From NCBI GenBank assembly GCA_009692155.1, contig SHZW01000010.1:25046-89045 (forward strand): a stretch of DNA of 64,000 nt. Reading direction: 5' to 3'. Positions within the stretch are counted from its first letter, which is position 1, and each line of letters opens with the position of its first letter. The notes below the pieces were generated by a model. That model did no database searches. It was not told the origin of the DNA and saw nothing but the letters and a program-made list of their open reading frames with translations. Positions 7,505-14,185 of this stretch are shown piece by piece. The translations under genes and the position numbers were made by a program. Source of the DNA: Nitrospiraceae bacterium. Its GTDB lineage: Bacteria > Nitrospirota > Nitrospiria > Nitrospirales > Nitrospiraceae.

Positions 7505-7527
7505 CCAGCACTCAGGACTCAGCACTG
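7505..7527. repeat. Short-word repeat family C, copy 2
   Basis: CAGCACTCAGGACTCAGCACT words, the same as those at the 5' end of dus. Confidence 0.7.
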
Positions 7528-7642
7528 CCACGACGGCTTATCCAGCACCCGTCCACAGCCTGTCAACATCTTGGCATTGTCCTTGCTACTCCATGGCATG
7601 ACCCTCTGATTCAAGGGGTCATCGAACAAGGAGGATGCGCTC

Positions 7643-7990
7643 ATGGTGGAACAAAGAGAACGGCGGCTGTTCGTGCAGTGCCCCATTTCTATCGAGTGAA
7701 ATCAAGGAGTTAGCCAGGGGACGCTCTTTAACCTCTCAGCTGGAGGCGGGGCCATTGGAAGCGAAGCCTCTGTACAATGTGGAACAATCCTGACGCTGCG
7801 TGTACACCTTCCATCCCTGAAGCAGCCGATCGAGGTGGACCGGGCAGAGGTCACTTGGACGGCCGGTGACGACTTCGGTGTGCAGTTTCTCCAGTTGGGC
7901 CCCCAGGAGCGGGAATGCCTGAACCGGGTGATCGCGGACATGCTGCAAAGCATCCAGAAACAGAAATCCCATCAGGCACAGACCTGCTGA
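7643..7990 (+). pseudogene. PilZ-domain gene interrupted by an in-frame TGA
   Basis: From ATG 7643, behind a clear AAGGAGG site, the frame reads RERRLFVQCPISIE, meets TGA at 7697-7699, then continues open to 7988 with NLSAGGGAIGS and VTWTAGDDFGVQFL. The arrangement matches the intact neighbour at 8017 residue by residue, and the stop aligns with a Gly there; GGA to TGA needs one substitution. The RxxxR and NxSxxG halves of the c-di-GMP site are on opposite sides of the stop. It is probably a recently broken paralogue; a sequencing error or readthrough is possible. Confidence 0.75.
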
Positions 7991-8016
7991 GGATTCACAG
8001 CCAGGAGGATGTATTG

Positions 8017-8349
8017 ATGGAAGCGCAGCGAGAGCGTCGGTTGTTCGTGCAGTACCCCGTTGTCTTCCTGGGGAACCAGGGGGTTGGCGCAGGCAGACTC
8101 GTCAATCTTTCAATGAGCGGCGGTGCCATTGAAAGCGGGACGGTTGTACAGCGCGGCACTGTGCTGACCCTGCGTGTGCACCCGCCGTACCTCCCCCAGC
8201 CGATCGCGGTGGACCAGGCCGAGGTCACCTGGACGGCCGGTGACGATTTCGGCGTACGGTTCCTCAGCCTCGGAACACGTGACGAGGCGCGCCTCAGCCA
8301 ACTGATCGCCGGCCTGCAGCAAGAGGCCCACGTGACAGAAGCGGCCTGA
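8017..8349 (+). CDS. PilZ-domain protein (predicted c-di-GMP binding)
   Basis: 110 residues that are essentially one PilZ barrel. QRERRLF supplies the Arg motif (RxxxR type) and VNLSMSGGAI the N/DxSxxG motif; VTWTAGDDFGVRFL is the late strand typical of the fold. PilZ domains bind cyclic di-GMP and control motility, exopolysaccharide or secretion partners. ATG 8017 follows AGGAGGA at 8003-8009. It lies directly downstream of its broken paralogue and 31 bases before a third PilZ gene, a tandem expansion. Confidence 0.85.
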   Translation: MEAQRERRLFVQYPVVFLGNQGVGAGRLVNLSMSGGAIESGTVVQRGTVLTLRVHPPYLPQPIAVDQAEVTWTAGDDFGVRFLSLGTRDEARLSQLIAGLQQEAHVTEAA

Positions 8350-8380
8350 AGCCGCACGGCGCCGCGTACCCAAAAATCAT

Positions 8381-8710
8381 ATGCAACTGACGGCTTCCAA
8401 ACGCTTTCGCGCATGCCTCCCAGTGGTCCTCGCGCGGGACGAGCATCCGGGCGAAACCCGCGGGGTCGTGCACAACCTCTCGATCGATGGATGCAAGGTC
8501 ACCAGCGACACGCGAGTGGAGCCGGGGACCTACCTGTCCCTCCGGTTCCAACTCCCGGCCCCCCATGCGCCGGTGCAGGTCCGGCTGGCCGCCGTCCGCT
8601 GGTCCCAGGAGTGGGACTTCGGCGTCACCTTCCTGAACGTGGAGTACGAGGAGTTCCAGCGGCTGACCGGTTACCTGGCCGGCCTCGAGACAGCCCACGC
8701 GATCCGCTGA
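8381..8710 (+). CDS. PilZ-domain protein (predicted c-di-GMP binding)
   Basis: 109 residues, a single PilZ domain. KRFRACLPVVL holds an Arg pair corresponding to the RxxxR motif, HNLSIDGCKV is the N/DxSxxG motif, and VRWSQEWDFGVTFLNVEYEE is the late strand region. It is more diverged from the 8017 protein than the 7643 pseudogene is. It shares transcription direction with those two genes. A family N/A repeat block follows directly. Confidence 0.82.
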   Translation: MQLTASKRFRACLPVVLARDEHPGETRGVVHNLSIDGCKVTSDTRVEPGTYLSLRFQLPAPHAPVQVRLAAVRWSQEWDFGVTFLNVEYEEFQRLTGYLAGLETAHAIR

Positions 8711-8742
8711 CACATCGCTCCCGAAAACCGCTCCCCTTTGCC

Positions 8743-9062
8743 AGTCTCGCTTTTCCCGCAAGTCTCGCGCGTCTTCTCATCTCGTGCCCGTCGCGCACGT
8801 CCCGCACATCTGCTAGTCGCGCGAAAACTGCATATGCAATAGACCATGCGCGTCAGAATCAGCAGAGAGATGGATATAGGGATGGTTTTAATGTTCCGGT
8901 CAGTGAGGTGTTGACTGTCGTCTCTGGATCTGTCGGATCTGTACTTATCTGTTCAGTCAGTTTGGCTCGTTCAGTCCAATAAAACAAACCAAACAAACCA
9001 GAGAAACCAGATAAACCAGACAGATCAGATAGACCAAATAGACCAGACAGTCCAGAGAGACA
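8743..9062. repeat. Repeat block: TCTCGC words, then family A copy 2
   Basis: 8743-8827 holds TCTCGC/CCCGCAC words. 8911-9062 is the longest family A copy: GGATCTGTC and GTTCAGT words to about 8975, then many CAAACCAGA, CAGATAGACC words. The arms are partly complementary, predicting a long imperfect hairpin. No gene is visible in the 523 bases between the PilZ gene and vapB apart from the vapB promoter. Confidence 0.8.
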
Positions 9063-9170
9063 TTTTTGCAGGCTGACCATCCGCCCTGCGGGTTCGACCC
9101 ACTAAAGGGCTTCTGACAGCGTTTTCCGCCCACCATCGTTCAGCGTTCATAGTTCATCCAGCATGTCTGC

Positions 9171-9199
9171 TTGACCTTCTAGGCGTACAACGATATGCT
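9171..9199 (+). promoter_or_regulatory. Promoter for vapBC
   Basis: TTGACC at 9171-9176, a 17-base spacer and TATGCT at 9194-9199. The start is expected near 9206, 28 bases before the vapB ATG, which has a GGAGGGAG ribosome site. Confidence 0.65.
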
Positions 9200-9233
9200 G
9201 ATCGATTATAAAATAGTAAGTCTGGAGGGAGCG

Positions 9234-9443
9234 ATGGCTACAACGACAATTTCGCCGAAGTTTCAGATCGTGATTCCCAAAGAGGTTCGGGACAAGCTCC
9301 ACCTCACGCCTCGGCAGCGGCTACAGGTATTGGAGAAGGGGGGCGTCATTACCCTGGTGCCCGAAGTGCCACTCAAGTCGCTTCGAGGCCTGCTGAAAGG
9401 CATGTCGAAGAGCGATCTCCGCGAGAAGAAAGATCGGCTGTGA
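9234..9443 (+). CDS. vapB: VapB-type antitoxin (AbrB/SpoVT fold)
   Basis: 69 residues. TTTISPKFQIVIPKEVRDKL is the AbrB-type DNA-binding hairpin. The C-terminal part (SLRGLLKGMSKSDLREKKDR) is the toxin-binding tail with the 'G(L/M)xKGM' helix common in VapB partners of PIN toxins. It overlaps the toxin gene by four bases and probably autoregulates with it from the promoter just upstream. Confidence 0.85.
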   Translation: MATTTISPKFQIVIPKEVRDKLHLTPRQRLQVLEKGGVITLVPEVPLKSLRGLLKGMSKSDLREKKDRL

Positions 9444-9811
9444 AGCTCCTCATGGATTCGAGCGGCTGGATCGAGTTTTTTACCGGGGGGCCGCTGGCAG
9501 ACCGATACGCCGGCTATCTGACTCCTCAACAGGAAGTCGTCACGCCGACGATTGTCCTGTATGAGGTCTACAAAAAGATCAAGCGTGAGCGTGGAGAAGA
9601 AACCGCGGTGCTGTTTGCCGGCCGGCTCAATGCGACGCACGTGATCCCGCTCACGGAATCCATTGCCTTACTGGCGGCCGATCTAAGCTTGAAGCATGGC
9701 CTCGCCATGGCGGATGCGATCGTGTATGCCACAGCTCGTGATCAAGAGGCGCAACTGGTGACCGGGGATGCAGACCTCAAGGATTTTCCAGGCGTGGTCT
9801 ATGTGAAGTGA
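9440..9811 (+). CDS. vapC: VapC-type PIN-domain ribonuclease toxin
   Basis: 123 residues. The PIN acidic residues are visible as LLMDSSGWIEFF (Asp6), IVLYEVYKK (Glu), HGLAMADAIVYATA (Asp) and VTGDADLKDF (Asp). VapC enzymes are magnesium-dependent RNases that cut initiator tRNA or rRNA in known cases. The start is GTG 9440 inside the vapB stop (GTGA). Family A and family E repeats follow the stop. Confidence 0.88.
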   Translation: MKLLMDSSGWIEFFTGGPLADRYAGYLTPQQEVVTPTIVLYEVYKKIKRERGEETAVLFAGRLNATHVIPLTESIALLAADLSLKHGLAMADAIVYATARDQEAQLVTGDADLKDFPGVVYVK

Positions 9812-9816
9812 CGCGT

Positions 9817-9927
9817 GGTCTGTTCAGTCTGTCTTGTCTGTTCTGTCTGTCCTGCCCGACCAACTAGACAAACCAGAAAAACCAGACAAACGAAACGAAC
9901 CAGACCAACCAAACAAACGAGGCAACC
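9817..9927. repeat. Short-word repeat family A, copy 3
   Basis: GTCTGTTCAGTCTGTCTTGT words to about 9870, then CTAGACAAACCAG, CCAGACAAACG, CCAACCAAACAAACG words, forming an imperfect hairpin directly after vapC. Confidence 0.8.
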
Positions 9928-9938
9928 TTCCCGTGCAA

Positions 9939-10107
9939 TGCGTGAAGGGAAGGGCGAGCTGGCGGCATGGTTTCCCTTCTGTGCTCGCGCAACGCGCGAT
10001 GGAGGAAGGTGAGCGGCGGCTTGGTCTCCTCCAACTGCGCGCGTCGAAGGAGCACCGTCCTCGTATGCGCCTTCCGCGAGCAAGGAGGAGACCAAGCTGC
10101 CGGCTCA
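9939..10107. repeat. Repeat family E, copy 1 (hairpin element)
   Basis: Arms TTGGTCTCCTCC at 10021-10032 and GGAGGAGACCAA at 10084-10095 pair perfectly. Nearby are TGCTCGCGCAA and CTTCCGCGAGCAAGG words. Similar elements are at 26996-27104 and 63205-63365. With family A copy 3 it accounts for the 354-base gap between vapC and the VF530 gene. Confidence 0.7.
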
Positions 10108-10165
10108 GATTTCACCGGTCCATTCCGTCGCACTGACACTATGCTTTGCGTAGTCTAATTTCCCC

Positions 10166-10408
10166 ATGAATCGCCATCCCGGAGCGCCCATCTCCCATCC
10201 CCGCGACCCATTGCACGGGATCACGCTGGAGACCATCGTCAGTCAACTGGTCGAGCGGTATGGGTGGGCCGAGATGGGGCGTCGCATCCCGGTCCGCTGT
10301 TTCCTCCACGACCCGAGCGTGAAGTCCAGTCTCACGTTTCTGCGGAAAACACCCTGGGCGCGCAAGAGGGTCGAAGGATGGTTCATCGCGAAGATATTGA
10401 AGAAATGA
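10166..10408 (+). CDS. VF530-family (DUF2132) DNA-binding protein
   Basis: 80 residues. [33 protein letters not shown] and [18 protein letters not shown] are the defining blocks of VF530/DUF2132, a small helical family whose structure suggests DNA binding. Its biological role is not established. It sits alone between repeat elements and a decayed zwf fragment. Confidence 0.88.
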   Translation: MNRHPGAPISHPRDPLHGITLETIVSQLVERYGWAEMGRRIPVRCFLHDPSVKSSLTFLRKTPWARKRVEGWFIAKILKK

Positions 10409-10461
10409 AGTGCAATGGCATCACTGGTGTCTCCCACAGGCTTCTCTGTTATAATGAGCCC

Positions 10462-10758
10462 GCTGTGGCCGTGCGCGTCGGCACGGTGGACATGGAGTTT
10501 CAGTACTCCAAGTATTTCGGCAATGCGCCCAGCACCGGCTACGAGACGCTGTTGCACGATTGCCTGGTCGGTGACGCCACGCTCTTTCAGCGAGCCGACA
10601 ACGTGGAAGCGGGGTGGGGTGTCGTGGAGCCGATCCTGGAGGTCTGGAAAGGGCTTCCCCCCAAGGGGGTGCCCCTGTACCAGGCGGGGAGCTGGGGACC
10701 AGCCGAAGCAGACGACTTGCTCGCGCGCGAGGGGCGGCACTGGAGAAACCCGGCTTGA
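10462..10758 (+). pseudogene. zwf: C-terminal remnant of glucose-6-phosphate dehydrogenase
   Basis: A frame of about 99 codons matches only the end of Zwf: [51 protein letters not shown] and [20 protein letters not shown]. The NADP-binding N-terminal domain and catalytic His region are missing; upstream bases belong to the VF530 gene and a short spacer. It has no plausible start of its own and no active site, so it is a relic of deletion or rearrangement. Family: oxidation of glucose-6-phosphate in the pentose phosphate pathway. Confidence 0.8.
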
Positions 10759-10968
10759 GAGAAGCCATCGGGGCCCTTCTTCCTTCCGCCATGCGGACAC
10801 CCCTGCGGACGTGAAGCGTGATGCGTGAAACGTGTGAAGCCTGCCTAGAGCGCAAGTGAGAAGTAACAATTAGAAGACCAGCCCCCAGGCTACCCACGCT
10901 CATTTCGGGAGACCCGCACATCAGAGCGAAGATAGTCTATACTCAGTACCAAAGAAGGAGACATCACT

Positions 10969-11295
10969 ATGGGAATGCAACCGTTACAGGATTGGGTACT
11001 GATCGAACCGGCGGAGGCCAAGGAACAGACTGCCGGGGGGATGTTCATCCCCGACACGGCCAAGGAAAAACCTGTCGAAGGGAAGGTCCTGGCCGTGGGG
11101 ACGGGACGCTGGGAAACACTGGAAAAGAAGCGGGGAAGCAAACCCACAGGGAAAGAGGAAAAGGTCTTCAAGCCCACGGTCCTCAAACCGGGCGACCAGG
11201 TCCTCTACGAGAAATACGGAACGACCCCACTCGATCTGGACGATAAGGAACTCGTTCTCGTCCGCGAGTCCGACGTCCTGGGCTGGAACAACTAA
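10969..11295 (+). CDS. groES: GroES-like co-chaperonin
   Basis: 108 residues. QPLQDWVLIEPAEAK, TAGGMFIPDTAKEKP, GKVLAVGTG, LKPGDQVLYEKYG and ELVLVRESDVLG follow GroES from end to end, including the mobile loop region around residues 22-32. It is 10-12 residues longer than usual, with a lysine-rich insertion (KKRGSKPTGKEEKVF) in the middle. GroEL does not follow, so it is an orphan copy; a main groESL operon may exist elsewhere. ATG 10969 has AGAAGGAG upstream. Confidence 0.85.
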   Translation: MGMQPLQDWVLIEPAEAKEQTAGGMFIPDTAKEKPVEGKVLAVGTGRWETLEKKRGSKPTGKEEKVFKPTVLKPGDQVLYEKYGTTPLDLDDKELVLVRESDVLGWNN

Positions 11296-11398
11296 CGCAG
11301 CGAAAGATATTGGAGTTAGAGTACTTTTCGGTGCTGTATCGACCGTTGAATCGCACGCTGGACCGCTTGTTCCGTGCACGACTGAAGGAGATGCCCCG

Positions 11399-11896
11399 AT
11401 GAAAGAAGAGAACGACTCACAGTTACAAACCCTGATGCAGAATTTTGAACAGAGGCTGGCGAAGTCCAGGGACGCCAAGGACCGGCAACAATCCGAAGCC
11501 GATGCCTTCTACCTGGAGTTCAGGCGGGTCCGGACGGAGGTCATTCGCCCGGTGATGGACGATATCGGCAATCAGCTCAAGGCCAAGGGCCATTCGGTTG
11601 AAATCGCGGAAGTCGGCGACGAACGGAGCAAGCGGGATTCCAAAATCACCCTGCGTGTCGCGATCGGCGGCGTGCCCAATTCCTCCTATTTCCCCGAAAA
11701 CACGGCGATGGTGTCTTTTTGTCACTCGGGACACACGTCCGTCTCCATTCAAGCGAGCACGCCTTCCCAGAGCAAGAGCGAATTTTCGGGATCGCGCGGC
11801 ATTCTTGCGCTCACTGAAATCACGACTGATCTGGTGGAGAAAAAAATCCTCGAGGTGCTCGAAGAAGTGTTTGCCCAAGGAGCGAAGCGGGGCTGA
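11399..11896 (+). CDS. Protein of unknown function
   Basis: 165 residues, no signal peptide. The N-terminal third is a charged helix, likely coiled coil (LQTLMQNFEQRLAKSRDAKD through RRVRTEVI). The rest is mixed beta/alpha (SKITLRVAIGGVP, TSVSIQAST) ending with a helix (TTDLVEKKILEVLEEVF). I do not recognise a family. The start is ATG 11399, behind GAAGGAG. It lies between groES and the pseudouridine synthase, same direction. Confidence 0.65.
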   Translation: MKEENDSQLQTLMQNFEQRLAKSRDAKDRQQSEADAFYLEFRRVRTEVIRPVMDDIGNQLKAKGHSVEIAEVGDERSKRDSKITLRVAIGGVPNSSYFPENTAMVSFCHSGHTSVSIQASTPSQSKSEFSGSRGILALTEITTDLVEKKILEVLEEVFAQGAKRG

Positions 11897-11974
11897 CGGA
11901 GCCCCGGACGCCATCACACAGGTAGAAGAAAGAGGGACATTCTCCTTTGCCCCGACCCGCCGTCCGACCATTCC

Positions 11975-12565
11975 ATGCGAACGCCAGTGCTGACATCTCG
12001 CACGCTCGTCTTCAATAAGCCTTATGGGGTGCTCCCCTGCTTTACCGATCCGGCGGGACGGCCGACGCTGACTGATTTTGTGGCGGTTCCGGGGGTCTAT
12101 GCCGCCGGTCGCCTGGATCGGGATAGCGAGGGGCTGATGGTGCTGACGTCGGATGGCGCCCTGGCGCATTACATCACCGACCCGCGGCATCACCTTCCCA
12201 AGGTCTACCTGGCCCAGGTGGAGCGCGTGCCGGACGACGCGGCGGTGGGGCGGCTGAGGCAGGGTGTCCTGCTCAAGGGCGCCAGCACGAGGCCTGCGGA
12301 GGTGCTGGTGCTGTCGGAGGCGCCGGCGCTTCCCGATCGTCCTGTGCCGATCCGGTTCCGCAAGTCCGTGCCGACCGCCTGGCTGCAGATCACGTTGCGC
12401 GAGGGGATGAACCGGCAGGTGCGGCGGATGACGGCCGCGGTGGGACATCCAACGGTCCGGCTCATTCGGATTGCGATGGGGCCGGTGGTGCTGGGAGACC
12501 TCCAGCCCGGCCAGTGGCGTGAATTAACGAGCCGCGAGATCGAGCAGATCTACGCGGTGAAGTAG
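11975..12565 (+). CDS. rluE: 23S rRNA pseudouridine synthase, RsuA/RluE type
   Basis: 196 residues. FNKPYGVLPCFTD opens the catalytic domain and AAGRLDRDSEGLMVLTSDG holds the catalytic Asp in the family's RLDxxSEGL motif. RHHLPKVYLAQVE and GMNRQVRRMTAAVGHP are the later RluB/E/F-type motifs. There is no N-terminal S4 domain, which is characteristic of RluE (target U2457 in E. coli) among this group. The start is ATG 11975. Confidence 0.85.
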   Translation: MRTPVLTSRTLVFNKPYGVLPCFTDPAGRPTLTDFVAVPGVYAAGRLDRDSEGLMVLTSDGALAHYITDPRHHLPKVYLAQVERVPDDAAVGRLRQGVLLKGASTRPAEVLVLSEAPALPDRPVPIRFRKSVPTAWLQITLREGMNRQVRRMTAAVGHPTVRLIRIAMGPVVLGDLQPGQWRELTSREIEQIYAVK

Positions 12566-12602
12566 CGGGGACAGGCTCCTCTGCCCGTGCCGGCTGTGTT
12601 TC

Positions 12603-12631
12603 TTGACTTCCCGCCTGGGTGGGCTTAAATT
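12603..12631 (+). promoter_or_regulatory. Promoter for the PilZ gene at 12672
   Basis: TTGACT at 12603-12608, a 17-base spacer and TAAATT at 12626-12631, with an expected start near 12638. Confidence 0.45.
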
Positions 12632-12671
12632 TATCAACGTACAGTGTGGTCAATCTTCCAGGATGTGACGA

Positions 12672-13040
12672 ATGGCTGAACAAGAGCATGGGCGAGGCGC
12701 GGTTTCGGCGGAACACACGCGCGAGCGGCGCATAGTGGTCAAAGCCCCCGTGTCGTTCGAAGGGAAGTCCGGGACAGGGAAGGGGACCACGTTCAACCTT
12801 TCCCTCAACGGTTGTGCCCTGGAAAGCATTGCAGGTGTCAGCATGGATGCCACGATTAAACTGAGTCTGCACATCCCGACCGACAAGAAGCCGGTGACAG
12901 TGGGCCGGGCGAAAGTGACCTGGACGGCAGGGAACGATGTCGGTGTCGAGTTTCTGAACATGAACGAGACCGGAAAGACGCGCCTGCGAAACTATCTCGA
13001 CAGGCTCCTCAAGAACTCCTCCCCAACCAGGAAGTCCTGA
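12672..13040 (+). CDS. PilZ-domain protein (predicted c-di-GMP binding)
   Basis: 122 residues. TRERRIVVKAPVSF gives the Arg motif, FNLSLNGCALES the N/DxSxxG motif, and KVTWTAGNDVGVEFLNM the late strand. It is clearly paralogous to the 7643/8017 pair (both share VTWTAGxDxGV). A short charged N-terminus precedes the domain. It has its own promoter and lies on its own, followed by AGAGGG-word repeats. Confidence 0.85.
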   Translation: MAEQEHGRGAVSAEHTRERRIVVKAPVSFEGKSGTGKGTTFNLSLNGCALESIAGVSMDATIKLSLHIPTDKKPVTVGRAKVTWTAGNDVGVEFLNMNETGKTRLRNYLDRLLKNSSPTRKS

Positions 13041-13058
13041 TCGCGCTCTTGGAAATTG

Positions 13059-13150
13059 AAACGGTGCCAGACCCCGTTTCCCCCTCTGTGGATATCCTCA
13101 GAGGGAAAAATAACTGTTTTTGCCCAGAGGGGATTGACTTTTCCCTCTGG
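13059..13150. repeat. GGTGCCAGACCCC word and AGAGGG hairpins
   Basis: 13059-13081 carries a family P word (ACGGTGCCAGACCCCGTTTC). CCCTCTG 13082-13088 pairs with CAGAGGG 13099-13105, and CCAGAGGG 13124-13131 pairs with CCCTCTGG 13143-13150. These fill the gap before the SWIB gene. Confidence 0.55.
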
Positions 13151-13228
13151 TTGCCTCATTCTCCGCGTCAACTGCACGGGATGTGCGGTGCGATTGACCC
13201 CCACAATAATTGAAAGGAGACCCTCACA

Positions 13229-13495
13229 ATGGCCAAGACGAAGAGAAAGCCGAGTGCCGCATTCATGAAACCGGTGACCCCCAGCGCCAATCTCGGCGCG
13301 GTGATCGGCAACAAAGCGATGCCGCGCACCGAAGTGACCAAGAAGATCTGGCAGTACATCAAGCGCCACAAGCTGCAGGATAAGAAGAACAGGCGCATGA
13401 TCAATGCGGACGAGGCGCTCAAGGCGGTATTCGGCGGCAAGAAGCAAGTCAACATGTTCGAGATGACGAAACTCGTCAGCCGTCAGCTGAAGTAG
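13229..13495 (+). CDS. SWIB/MDM2-domain protein
   Basis: 88 residues. A lysine-rich N-terminus (KTKRKPSAAFMKPV) is followed by a SWIB domain: MPRTEVTKKIWQYIKRHKLQ, NRRMINADEALKAVFGGK and VNMFEMTKLVSRQLK. In chlamydiae and plants such domains are linked to chromatin or topoisomerase; bacterial stand-alone copies are of unknown function but the basic tail suggests nucleic-acid association. ATG 13229 follows GAAAGGAG. Confidence 0.88.
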   Translation: MAKTKRKPSAAFMKPVTPSANLGAVIGNKAMPRTEVTKKIWQYIKRHKLQDKKNRRMINADEALKAVFGGKKQVNMFEMTKLVSRQLK

Positions 13496-13550
13496 TTCGT
13501 CAGTCAGTCCATAGACACGAGACGCCTGCCTGGGCGTCTGTGGCAAGCAC

Positions 13551-13596
13551 GAAACGGTGTCGCGCACCATGGAAGTGGTGTCCGGCACCGTTTCTG
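13551..13596. repeat. Repeat family P, copy 2 (GGTGTC...GGCACCGTTTC)
   Basis: GAAACGGTGTCGCGCACC pairs imperfectly with GGTGTCCGGCACCGTTTC, in the gap between the SWIB gene and the broken PilZ gene. Confidence 0.6.
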
Positions 13597-13619
13597 TTCA
13601 GGGGGCGTGGGATTTCGTC

Positions 13620-14110
13620 ATGGCGCCAGACAAGCCGGAACTGCTGCAGGCCTTTTTTACCAAGGGCGTTTTTCTCGGCGCCTGCCCCGCGTGCCTGGCG
13701 TCGCATAATTTCGCGCCTGCGGAATTCACGAGCAAGACGATCGCCTACACCTGTGCGTGTGGCCGCTCCTATACCGTCCTGCCGCTGGGACTGCGCGGCG
13801 GCCAGCGCAAGGTGGTTAATGTACCCGGTTCCCTGTCGTGGAATTCAGCCAAGGGGCCGGTGCGCGTGCCATGCCTGCTGCGGGATATTTCCACCAAAGG
13901 GGTCGGCATCACGATCGACGCGATGAACGCCGAGTTGACCGAGACCCGTAGCTCCGGGTCAAGCTGGACGACGCCAGGAAGACGACGCTGCTGCTGCCCT
14001 GCACGGTGCGCCGGAAGCAGAAAGCGGGCGGCCAGTTCCTGCTCGGGCTGGAATTCAAACAGCTGGATCTCGATTCCGAGTCCGCGCTCGCGCGCTACCT
14101 ATCGCAGTAG
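13620..14110 (+). pseudogene. Zinc-ribbon-like plus PilZ gene with a frameshift
   Basis: From ATG 13620 the protein opens with a Cys-rich segment (GACPACLASHNF ... YTCACGRSYT) like a small zinc ribbon, then enters a PilZ-like region (VRVPCLLRDISTKGVGITID). Around 13950 the frame shifts. In the new frame it continues VKLDDARKTTLLLPCTVRRK, QFLLGLEFKQLDLDS and ends ALARYLSQ at TAG 14108. A one-base indel would restore one 163-residue protein. Either a broken gene or a sequence error. Confidence 0.7.
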
Positions 14111-14142
14111 GGCGCAAGAGGATCGCTGGCAGGCAATCGCAG

Positions 14143-14177
14143 GGTGTCAGGCACCGTGCGGAAGGGTGCCTGACACC
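14143..14177. terminator. Perfect 13-bp hairpin between converging genes
   Basis: GGTGTCAGGCACC at 14143-14155 pairs perfectly with GGTGCCTGACACC at 14165-14177 over a 9-base loop. It lies between the PilZ pseudogene and the converging ABC transporter, so it could stop transcription from both sides, though the following bases (GTTCTTGCTT) are only moderately T-rich. The word is also repeat family P. Confidence 0.5.
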
Positions 14178-14185
14178 GTTCTTGC

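Noticed and set aside
7697..7699. TGA as a selenocysteine codon
   Set aside because: The aligned residue in paralogues is Gly, not Cys, and no hairpin or selenoprotein context is visible.
7331..9927. CRISPR-like array
   Set aside because: The words vary in length and sequence, there are no equal repeats with unique spacers, and no cas gene is nearby.
9817..10139. Several 60-100 codon open frames such as those rich in PNKPDKP or LVCLVWF
   Set aside because: They are translations of repeat families A and E, without ribosome sites or start context.
13940..13960. Programmed ribosomal frameshift in the zinc-ribbon-PilZ gene
   Set aside because: No slippery heptamer or downstream structure is evident; a simple indel is the simpler explanation.
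14143..14177. Rho-independent terminator with high certainty
   Set aside because: The stem is perfect, but the following bases are only partly T-rich and the word recurs as a repeat, so it is listed at moderate confidence only.
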